7,499 nt of DNA from Candidatus Saccharimonadia bacterium (lineage in GTDB: Bacteria; Patescibacteriota; Saccharimonadia; Saccharimonadales; Saccharimonadaceae), in contig JALRDS010000009.1 of NCBI GenBank assembly GCA_023259925.1, positions 1 to 7,499 of the forward strand, written 5' to 3'. Below are positions 1 to 5,390 of this stretch, one piece after another. The translations under genes were made by a program, and so were the position numbers. Position 1 is the stretch's first letter; every line of letters starts with the position of its first letter. The notes beneath the pieces were generated by a model that saw only the letters and a program-made list of their open reading frames with translations, did no database searches and had not been told where the DNA came from.

Positions 1-194
1 AAACCATCGGTGCTACTCATAGCAATGGCGCGAACAGTACGTTCATCAAGGTGTTGCGCAACCTCGAATACCACTGTGTCTTTATCTTTTCGTTTAATTT
101 CAAGTGCGTCGTAAATCGCCGGCAGAGAGCCTGCTTCAAACTCTACGTCGGCAACCACACCCACAACTTGCGTGATTGTTCCTTGTTTACTCAT
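1..194 (-). CDS. atpD: F1 ATP synthase beta subunit, N-terminal part (runs off the left edge)
   Basis: This is the N-terminal 64 residues of the catalytic beta subunit of the F1 head, which binds and converts ATP/ADP at the interface with alpha. The visible protein begins MSKQGTITQVVGVVADVEF and continues LPAIYDALEI, the usual beta-barrel (crown) domain of AtpD. The Walker A region lies beyond the window. Two ATG codons stand in tandem at 197 and 194. An AAGGAG ribosome binding site at 201-206 sits only 3 nt before the first and 6 nt before the second, so I take 194 as the start. The gene follows atpG after 14 nt in the same operon. Identity is secure from sequence and context; only the rest of the gene is missing. 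Confidence 0.95.
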   Translation of the reverse strand, partial: MSKQGTITQVVGVVADVEFEAGSLPAIYDALEIKRKDKDTVVFEVAQHLDERTVRAIAMSSTDG

Positions 195-200
195 CATATT

Positions 201-206
201 CTCCTT
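201..206 (-). promoter_or_regulatory. Ribosome binding site of atpD, decides between tandem ATGs
   Basis: On the minus strand this reads AAGGAG, just after the atpG stop codon. The distance to the second ATG (194) is 6 nt and to the first (197) only 3 nt, favouring the second. Confidence 0.7.
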
Positions 207-208
207 CA

Positions 209-1075
209 TTATTTCATCGCCTCCGCACCACCGCTAATTTCAGCTAGCTCCTGCGTAATCGCGGCCTGTCGCGCCTTGTTCATGGCAAGCGTTAGGTCAT
301 CAATTAGGTCGCTGGCATTATCGGTAGCGTTCTTCATAGCTAGCATTCGCATGCTATGTTCACTTGCTCGCGCATCTAGAAATGCCTGAAATAGCTGCGC
401 ATTCACTAATCTGTATACAACACTTTCTAGTACCGTTTCAGCATCTGGTTCAAACAACGCTTCGCTTAACGTATTCGCTTCAGCTACTTCAATCTGCCCA
501 GCAGGCAGAAGTCGCTCAGTTTTTGCTACTTGCGTCACACTATTAACAAAGTCGGTATATACCATATCTACTGCATCAACTTCACCGCTAGTGAATAATT
601 TATACGCCGTATCAAGTGCTGGACGCAGCTCGTGGCCCTCTAGTTGATCGGGTAAGTCTTCGTATGCTCCGAGTAGCTCAACGTTCTTCACCCGTGTGGC
701 AAACTGTGTTACTTTTCGTCCGATAGCAATAGAAGATGTCTTTACTCCAGATGTATCATCGGTAAGAAGTTCTCGAATGTATTGCTTCGACACATTGGTA
801 TTATAAGCCCCAGCCAAGCCTTTATCGCTCGCCACTACAATTAGCAGGCGCTTTTTTACCTCACGCATTTCAAATAGCGGGTGGTCTTTTGTTTCACCTT
901 GCATAGCTAAGTGAGCTAGAATGTCGCGAGCTGTCTCGGTGTACGGAGTGGTGAGCTTCGTGGCTTCTTGAGCGCGACGCATTTTACTAGCCGCTACCAT
1001 CTGCATAGCTTTGGTAATTTGCTTGGTGTTTTTAACCGAGCGAATGCGGGATTTTAGTTGACGTTGGCTAGGCAC
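209..1075 (-). CDS. atpG: F1 ATP synthase gamma subunit
   Basis: The gamma subunit is the central rotor shaft that couples c-ring rotation to the catalytic sites in the alpha/beta head. The N-terminal helix is typical (PSQRQLKSRIRSVKNT, then QITKAMQMVAASKM), as is the C-terminal helix (RMLAMKNATDNASDLIDDL, then NKARQAAITQELAEISGGAEA). From the GTG at 1075 the protein is 288 residues, normal for the family. A GTG six bases further upstream (1081) also gives an open frame, but it lies directly against the AAGGAG motif at 1081-1086. The GTG at 1075 has 5 nt spacing and gives the usual MPSQRQL start. The first 8 nt overlap the end of the upstream small ORF, which suggests translational coupling. 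The stop is TAA and atpD follows 14 nt later. Confidence 0.96.
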   Translation of the reverse strand: MPSQRQLKSRIRSVKNTKQITKAMQMVAASKMRRAQEATKLTTPYTETARDILAHLAMQGETKDHPLFEMREVKKRLLIVVASDKGLAGAYNTNVSKQYIRELLTDDTSGVKTSSIAIGRKVTQFATRVKNVELLGAYEDLPDQLEGHELRPALDTAYKLFTSGEVDAVDMVYTDFVNSVTQVAKTERLLPAGQIEVAEANTLSEALFEPDAETVLESVVYRLVNAQLFQAFLDARASEHSMRMLAMKNATDNASDLIDDLTLAMNKARQAAITQELAEISGGAEAMK

Positions 1076-1313
1076 GGACACTCCTTATCACCTGGGGGAG
1101 GCCCCGCTCATCGAGTTCCTTCAGGGCATCAAGTTCAGCCATTGCGTGTGCAACGCCGACATCGTAAACTGCCGACTCCATGGCGAGCGATTCGACAGTT
1201 TTTTCGCCAAGTCGTTTTTCACGATTCTCACGCGCAAGAGTAGCATAGGCCTCAATACCTATAGGCTCACCAAACATATTTTTCGCCCAGCGTGGTGATT
1301 CTTGTGCAGCCAT
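1068..1313 (-). CDS. Unidentified 81-residue protein embedded between atpA and atpG
   Basis: I do not recognise this protein. It is 81 residues with no cysteine, no hydrophobic membrane segment and no signal peptide. It looks soluble, mostly helical and rich in Glu, Ala, Arg and Leu (for example EAYATLARENREKRLGEKTV and AHAMAELDALKELDERGLPQ). It starts at an ATG only 2 nt after the atpA stop, with a GAAGG ribosome binding site 6 nt upstream inside the atpA end. Its TAG stop overlaps the atpG start by 8 nt. This fit, plus normal-looking codon use, argues for a genuine gene translated with the operon. Alpha is normally followed directly by gamma, so the gene is an addition. It could be an accessory or assembly/regulatory factor of the ATP synthase, but that is inference from position only. 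Confidence 0.8.
   Translation of the reverse strand: MAAQESPRWAKNMFGEPIGIEAYATLARENREKRLGEKTVESLAMESAVYDVGVAHAMAELDALKELDERGLPQVIRSVRA
1081..1086 (-). promoter_or_regulatory. Ribosome binding site of atpG, decides the GTG start at 1075
   Basis: On the minus strand this reads AAGGAG, inside the 3' end of the 81-codon ORF. It lies 5 nt before the GTG at 1075 and directly abuts the alternative GTG at 1081, so the shorter start is preferred. Confidence 0.7.
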
Positions 1314-1315
1314 TA

Positions 1316-2851
1316 TTAGCCTTCAAAGCCTTTCGCGGCGGCTTTAGCGGTTTTTTCAATAAGCTTAGCAACGGCAGAATCTTTTTCAACTTTATCGCCA
1401 CCCTTGTTTAGCTCTTGCATATCCTTTTTGTGGTCAGTCCATAGCTTAGTGAGGAGTGCCATCTGGGCGTTCTTAATTTTATTTACTGGAACACCGTCAA
1501 ATGCACCCGCATCAACTGCATAGATTGACGCACATTGCTCCCAAATACTCATTGGCTGATATTGTGGCTGCTTCAGGAGTTCAGTTAGGCGTTGGCCACG
1601 GTCGATTTGCTTCTTGGTAGCTTCATCGAGGTCGCTACCGAACTGCGCAAAGCTCGCAAGTTCGCGGAACTGGCTCAAGCCAAGCTTCAAGTGACCAGAC
1701 ACCGATTTAACGGCTTTCGTCTGGGCGTCACCACCCACACGAGATACCGATAGACCAGCTGAAATTGCTGGGCGAATACCCTGGTTAAATAGGTCTGTCT
1801 CCATAAAGATTTGACCGTCGGTGATTGAAATCACGTTAGTTGGGATGTAAGCAGAAATATCACCGGCCTGCGTTTCGATAATTGGCAGTGCAGTGAGTGA
1901 ACCGGCACCAAGATCATCTGAAAGTTTTGCCGAGCGCTCAAGTAAGCGAGAGTGAAGGTAGAACACATCACCAGGGAAGGCTTCACGGCCGGGTGGACGG
2001 CGAAGCAAGAGCGACATTTGACGGTAGGCAACCGCATGCTTTGTAAGATCGTCATACACCATGAGTGCATGGCCACCTTTATCGCGGAAGTATTCACCCA
2101 TAGCCGTACCTGCGTATGGCGCGAGGTAGAGCATAGAAGCTGGGTCACTCGGGCCGGTCGCAACAACGATTGTTTGCTCCATTACGCCCTCTTGCTTCAA
2201 TCGCTCAACTAGGGCAGCTACCTTAGAAAGTTTTTGGCCAACTGCAACATAAATGTTTATCACATCAGACTTATTTCGAGCTTGGTTAATCATGGTGTCG
2301 ATTGCCACAGCGGTTTTACCAGTTTGGCGGTCACCAATAATTAATTCACGTTGACCACGACCAATAGGGAACATGGCATCGATAGCCATAATACCGGTCA
2401 TCATAGGTTCATGAACGTGTTTACGGCCCATCACACCAACCGCTTCACGCTCAACTGGATTTGTTGCCTTAGTGTTGATTGCCGGGCCACCATCAAGTGG
2501 TTGACCAAGTGGGTTTACTACACGTCCTAGTAACTCTTCACCAACTGGCACAGTTAAGATTTCGCCCTTTAAGCGAACAGTGTCACCGGCTGCAACTTTC
2601 GAATCGTCGCCTAAAATTACCGCACCAATTTCATCTTCCATAAGGTTTAGAGCAAATGCTTCAACTACACCGTTTTTGGTGTCAATCTGCAACACTTCGC
2701 TGTAGCCAGCATCAGCCAAGCCATGTACCCATGCCACGCCGTCACCAACACGGATGACCACACCAGCTGATTGAAGGCCTTCGTTCTTTTCCAGTCCGGC
2801 AATAGCAGCCTGGAGGTCTTTTGATAATTCTGCAACTTGTAAATCTGCCAT
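1316..2851 (-). CDS. atpA: F1 ATP synthase alpha subunit
   Basis: Alpha forms the F1 hexamer with beta, binds nucleotide at non-catalytic sites and donates an arginine to the catalytic sites. The 511-residue length is standard. Visible landmarks are the N-terminal delta-binding helix (LSKDLQAAIAGLEK, about 9-22), the beta-barrel domain (about 30-100), the Walker A loop GDRQTGKT at 173-180, the segment RRPPGREAFPGDVFYLHSRL at about 284-303, VISITDGQIF at 340-349, and SVSRVGGDAQ with the arginine finger Arg371. The C-terminal helical domain follows, ending in a Lys/Ala-rich tail. The ATG start is preceded by a TAGGAG ribosome binding site that overlaps the atpH stop (13 nt between genes). No key residue is missing. 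Confidence 0.98.
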   Translation of the reverse strand: MADLQVAELSKDLQAAIAGLEKNEGLQSAGVVIRVGDGVAWVHGLADAGYSEVLQIDTKNGVVEAFALNLMEDEIGAVILGDDSKVAAGDTVRLKGEILTVPVGEELLGRVVNPLGQPLDGGPAINTKATNPVEREAVGVMGRKHVHEPMMTGIMAIDAMFPIGRGQRELIIGDRQTGKTAVAIDTMINQARNKSDVINIYVAVGQKLSKVAALVERLKQEGVMEQTIVVATGPSDPASMLYLAPYAGTAMGEYFRDKGGHALMVYDDLTKHAVAYRQMSLLLRRPPGREAFPGDVFYLHSRLLERSAKLSDDLGAGSLTALPIIETQAGDISAYIPTNVISITDGQIFMETDLFNQGIRPAISAGLSVSRVGGDAQTKAVKSVSGHLKLGLSQFRELASFAQFGSDLDEATKKQIDRGQRLTELLKQPQYQPMSIWEQCASIYAVDAGAFDGVPVNKIKNAQMALLTKLWTDHKKDMQELNKGGDKVEKDSAVAKLIEKTAKAAAKGFEG

Positions 2852-2864
2852 AATTCCGGGTCTC

Positions 2865-3254
2865 CTATACCGTTAATTGTTCTAATTTAGCTTTCACGCT
2901 AGCGTCCAGCTGATGGCCAGGCAATTCGAGTTTTACGCCACCAATTAGCGTCTCGTCAATACGTTCTCGTAGTACTACGTTTGTAATCGCTGTATTCTGC
3001 GACTTAACAAACGATTCGATTGCCATTAGTGCATCGCTACTTAGCGTGCGCGCAGAGATCACTGTGCCAATTGCAGTACCAGCGTCGGCAAGCATCGCCT
3101 CAATATCGCGTACAATTAGCTCGGCCTCTTTTTTACGGTTCGTATCAAGTAAATACGCTGCAAGTTCGCGCAGTACTGCTTTCTTGCTTTCGCCACTCGT
3201 TAATCGAGCAGCTGCGTTACCTGCTAGTTTACGTCGTGAAAGCGTAGTTGCCAT
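2865..3254 (-). CDS. atpH: F1 ATP synthase delta subunit, unusually short
   Basis: Delta (OSCP type) tethers the top of the F1 head to the b-subunit stalk. The C-terminal half matches the family: a beta-strand segment around AIGTVISARTLSSDAL, then RIDETLIGGVKLEL and a final LDASVKAKLEQL, equivalent to the usual 'DpsLiGG...DgSvr.rLe.L' ending. The protein is only 129 residues against about 175-180 for most bacterial delta subunits. The shortening is in the N-terminal alpha-bundle, which is reduced to roughly 60 residues (begins MATTLSRRKLAGNAAARL). A TTG at 3275 would add seven residues but lies inside atpF; the ATG at 3254, 1 nt after the atpF stop, is the better start. The assignment rests on the C-terminal motif and the operon position between b and alpha. 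Confidence 0.9.
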   Translation of the reverse strand: MATTLSRRKLAGNAAARLTSGESKKAVLRELAAYLLDTNRKKEAELIVRDIEAMLADAGTAIGTVISARTLSSDALMAIESFVKSQNTAITNVVLRERIDETLIGGVKLELPGHQLDASVKAKLEQLTV

Positions 3255-3255
3255 G

Positions 3256-3816
3256 CTATTTTTTAGCCCCTTCAACTGATTGCTTAATGAGCGCAGTATC
3301 CAGCTGCTCGTCAGCTATACCGGCAACCGCCAAGCCGGCTGCTTTCTTCACTAGAGAGATAGTGTCTTTCTCTAAGGTTTTGCGTGCCGCCAACACATCT
3401 TTTTGGATATCTTCATGGGCTTCAGCCACTATTCGCTCTGAACGGGTTTTTGCTTGCGCTTCAGCCTTCTCAACCATCTGGGTTGCTTCAGCCTTCGCAG
3501 TGGCAACAATATCTGCTGCCTCCTTGCGTGCCTGCTTTAAGCTATCGGCAATCTTTTCTTCAGCTGCTTCAGCCTTTTCTTGCGCCTGCTCAGCAGCCTT
3601 ACCAGCTTCGTCTAGCTTTTCCTGGCGCTCATCTATAATGCGTAGGAACACTGGGTAGACAAACTTTCCCAAAATCCACACCAAAATCAAGAAAGCAATA
3701 AGCTGCATCGCAAGTAGTGTCCAGTCAATACCGAGACTGGTCAAGATGTCTGCTTTTTCCTCAGACCCATGTTCACTCGCGGCAGTAGCGGCAAATTGTG
3801 TGAATAAACTACTCAC
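3256..3816 (-). CDS. atpF: F0 ATP synthase b subunit
   Basis: Subunit b forms the peripheral stalk linking the membrane a/c sector to F1 through delta. The 186-residue protein has one membrane helix (about 33-50, TLLAMQLIAFLILVWILG), the usual KFVYPVFLRIIDERQEKLDE transition, and then a long Ala/Glu/Lys coiled coil to the end. A stretch of about 30 residues precedes the membrane helix (acidic part EHGSEEKADI), longer than the few residues found in E. coli b. Start is a GTG, with AAGGT a few bases upstream overlapping the atpE stop; no ATG occurs before the membrane helix. The gene sits 11 nt after atpE and 1 nt before atpH. Confidence 0.96.
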   Translation of the reverse strand: MSSLFTQFAATAASEHGSEEKADILTSLGIDWTLLAMQLIAFLILVWILGKFVYPVFLRIIDERQEKLDEAGKAAEQAQEKAEAAEEKIADSLKQARKEAADIVATAKAEATQMVEKAEAQAKTRSERIVAEAHEDIQKDVLAARKTLEKDTISLVKKAAGLAVAGIADEQLDTALIKQSVEGAKK

Positions 3817-3827
3817 TATTAGTTACC

Positions 3828-4037
3828 TTACGCGCGTGCAATAAACGCAACAATAATACCAATAATTGCCAATGCGTCAGCAAATACGATAGCGGTAATC
3901 ATAAGCGTACGAATGTCTGATAGTTTTTCTGGGTTGCGGCCAAGTGCGTTTAACGCAGCTGCACCAATCAAACCGATACCAAGCGCTGCTCCGAGTGCTG
4001 GTAGTGCGTAAGCTAGGCCAAATGCTAGTTGTTCCAT
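3828..4037 (-). CDS. atpE: F0 ATP synthase c subunit (rotor ring proteolipid)
   Basis: The c subunit forms the membrane rotor ring that carries ions past subunit a. The 69-residue protein is a hairpin of two membrane helices (about 7-31 and 44-67). The polar loop is GRNPEKLSD, with the conserved Arg34-Asn-Pro. The ion-binding carboxylate is Asp54 in IVFADALAII. Sodium-type rings normally have a Gln in helix 1 and Ser/Thr after the carboxylate. Here the matching positions are Ile21 (13 residues before Arg34) and Ala55, so the ring should be proton-coupled. The ATG start has an AAGGAG ribosome binding site about 11 nt upstream. The gene is preceded by a 44-nt gap, the longest in the operon, which carries a promoter-like motif. 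Confidence 0.97.
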   Translation of the reverse strand: MEQLAFGLAYALPALGAALGIGLIGAAALNALGRNPEKLSDIRTLMITAIVFADALAIIGIIVAFIARA

Positions 4038-4068
4038 ATTAGTTGTAACTCCTTATTTTATTACTTAA

Positions 4069-4077
4069 ATTATACCA
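4069..4077 (-). promoter_or_regulatory. Extended -10 promoter motif upstream of atpE
   Basis: On the minus strand the atpB-atpE gap reads TGGTATAAT: a consensus -10 hexamer with the TGn extension. The best -35 match 17 nt upstream is weak (GGCAAA), which extended -10 promoters can tolerate. Initiation would fall about 20-25 nt before the atpE start and leave the AAGGAG site intact. An internal promoter here could supply the extra c subunits the ring needs; this is inferred from sequence alone. Confidence 0.45.
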
Positions 4078-4081
4078 TTTA

Positions 4082-4903
4082 TTATTCTTGCTTTGCCGGC
4101 GTTGCGGTAACAGCAGGGGAATGGTCGGAAGAAGAGTGATCGCCATGAGTCGCAAGGGCGAGGGAAGTAAATATCAATGTGAGTACAAAGAATACATAGG
4201 CTTGAATGAATCCAATAAACAGCTCGAATGCCATAAAGAACGGCAGTACAAGCCCAGCCACGTACCCCGTTAGCAAGGCAATCAGAAGCAGAAGTACCTC
4301 ACCGGCAAATGCGTTACCGAACAAACGGAAGCTGAGTGCTACTAATCGGGAAAATTCACCAATAAACTCTAGAATACCTTCAAACGCTCCGATCGGATCT
4401 TTGATCGGGTTCTTCAAGTAGCGGCCAACATTACCGAAAAAGCCGTGCTTACGAACAGCATATACCTGGCTTGCCACCACGGTAATAATCGCTAAGGCAA
4501 ACGTGAAGTTCAAATCCGCAGGGAGCGCCCTGAATAACGGCGTTCCGTTCACTGTGATTGTTCCAACGCCGGGCAAAACACTCAGCCAATAGGTAACAAG
4601 AATCACGAAGAACATGGTAATCGCTAGCGGGAAAATACGGCGTGCGGTAGTTTTGTCGCCAATAATTTCTTCAGCTTGGCCGTAAAAGCCCTCAAATGCC
4701 CACTGCACTACGCCAGTAACAAAATTACGCTTACCGTTTTGCAGCATGTTTGCTACATAAAATAACAACGCAACCGTCACCCCAACGCCAATCACTCCTA
4801 GAATGATGGAATTAGTAATCGAAACGGGTCCCAACTTGAATATCTCCTCGGCTGCGAGGCTAATGTGTGGTTCCGATGATGCGGCAAATGTCGTTAAAAT
4901 CAT
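4082..4903 (-). CDS. atpB: F0 ATP synthase a subunit
   Basis: Subunit a is the membrane stator that forms the two proton half-channels beside the c ring. The 273-residue protein has five to six hydrophobic helices. The essential arginine is Arg193 in VALSFRLFGNAFAGEVLL, equivalent to E. coli Arg210. The C-terminal helix ELFIGFIQAYVFFVLTLIF carries the conserved Gln (about 234). A His/Ser-rich polar tail follows (HGDHSSSDHS). The N-terminus HISLAAEEIFKLGPVSITNS is typical. The ATG overlaps the atpI stop in an ATGA arrangement, indicating translational coupling. Length and all key residues are normal. Confidence 0.97.
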   Translation of the reverse strand: MILTTFAASSEPHISLAAEEIFKLGPVSITNSIILGVIGVGVTVALLFYVANMLQNGKRNFVTGVVQWAFEGFYGQAEEIIGDKTTARRIFPLAITMFFVILVTYWLSVLPGVGTITVNGTPLFRALPADLNFTFALAIITVVASQVYAVRKHGFFGNVGRYLKNPIKDPIGAFEGILEFIGEFSRLVALSFRLFGNAFAGEVLLLLIALLTGYVAGLVLPFFMAFELFIGFIQAYVFFVLTLIFTSLALATHGDHSSSDHSPAVTATPAKQE

Positions 4904-5148
4904 GATTGTCTAAGTTGCTGTTTAATGAGAAGTCCTGCGATTATGCAGCCGAGTATCGTACCTAGGGCGAATAGCCATGGGGTAGTGCCAAGAGCCTTAT
5001 CGGTGAAAAACCCTCCAACAATACCAGTCAGTGTAGGTACGAACATCCGCCACGTAGTATCTGCTATTGTCCCGAGCAATAAAATCACCGTCGAGGTATC
5101 TTTCGGCGGCTCGGGAGTGTCAGGACGTGACCCTTTGGACGCTCTCAT
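4900..5148 (-). CDS. atpI: AtpI/AtpZ-family small membrane protein, first gene of the ATP synthase operon
   Basis: Proteins of this family precede the ATP synthase genes in many bacteria and are linked to c-ring assembly and Mg2+/Ca2+ handling. The 82-residue product has a charged, Pro-rich start (about 1-19) and two membrane helices (about 21-48 and 58-76). The second begins with the family signature GTTPWLFALGTILGCIIAG. The start is uncertain: an in-frame TTG at 5169 would add seven residues, but neither start has a clear ribosome binding site. I prefer the ATG at 5148 because the product then begins with the polar segment MRASKGSRPD. The stop overlaps atpB by 4 nt. I see no strong minus-strand promoter in the short gap to the divergent plus-strand gene. 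Confidence 0.85.
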   Translation of the reverse strand: MRASKGSRPDTPEPPKDTSTVILLLGTIADTTWRMFVPTLTGIVGGFFTDKALGTTPWLFALGTILGCIIAGLLIKQQLRQS

Positions 5149-5164
5149 GTACACTACATATACT
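5135..5164 (+). promoter_or_regulatory. Likely promoter of the plus-strand zinc-ribbon gene
   Basis: TTGGAC at 5135-5140 and TATACT at 5159-5164 are separated by 18 bp, a plausible -35/-10 pair. Transcription would begin near 5171, ahead of the AGGAG site (5179-5183) and the ATG at 5190. The promoter overlaps the first codons of atpI on the other strand, so the two transcription units may interfere with one another. It is predicted by eye only. Confidence 0.45.
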
Positions 5165-5189
5165 ATCAAATAACTACCAGGAGCGCCAT

Positions 5190-5390
5190 ATGCCGCGGCG
5201 ACATTTTGTGAAGAAACACATTCCTTACGAGCATAAGGCCCCTTGTAATCGCAAGTGAGCGTTTAAAACTGAAGACGAAGCACTTGAAACTGCCGAGCTG
5301 GCTGAGTCATCGGAAAATATCAAACTCAAAATCTATCAATGCCCATATTGTGCAAAATGGCATTTGAGCACAAATACCGTACGTCAATAG
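5190..5390 (+). pseudogene. Small zinc-ribbon-like protein gene interrupted by an in-frame TGA
   Basis: The frame opens at ATG 5190 behind a good AGGAG site (5179-5183, 6 nt spacing) and encodes 22 residues (start MPRRHFVKKHIPYEHK, then APCNRK). It meets TGA at 5256-5258, and the same frame then stays open for 43 more codons to TAG at 5388-5390. The second part contains FKTEDEALETAELAE and ends YQCPYCAKWHLS. Together the halves resemble small zinc-ribbon-like proteins with a Cys in the basic N-terminal part and a CxxC-x-x-WHL end. No ATG, GTG or TTG before the CPYC motif could restart translation. The TGA may be a nonsense mutation (a CGA to TGA change would do it), a sequencing error or recoding. 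The long neighbours contain no in-frame TGA, so general reassignment is unlikely. Family and function are not established. Confidence 0.6.

Noticed and set aside
51..389. Plus-strand open frame of 112 codons over atpD/atpG
   Set aside because: It lies antisense to two clearly identified ATP synthase genes; the protein has no recognisable features and no ribosome binding site was evident.
1831..2166. Second minus-strand frame inside atpA
   Set aside because: It is a shifted frame of the alpha subunit gene, which is intact in the main frame.
3248..3658. 136-codon plus-strand open frame over atpF
   Set aside because: This is the antisense shadow of the Ala/Glu/Lys coiled coil of subunit b, giving a low-complexity Ser/Ala protein.
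3828..4037. Sodium-coupled c ring
   Set aside because: The helix 1 Gln and the Ser/Thr after the carboxylate needed for sodium binding are replaced by Ile21 and Ala55; the sequence fits a proton ring.
5256..5258. Selenocysteine or genome-wide UGA reassignment as the explanation for the in-frame TGA
   Set aside because: I did not identify a selenocysteine insertion hairpin after the codon, and no other gene in the window has an internal TGA; a point mutation or error is simpler, although recoding is not formally excluded.
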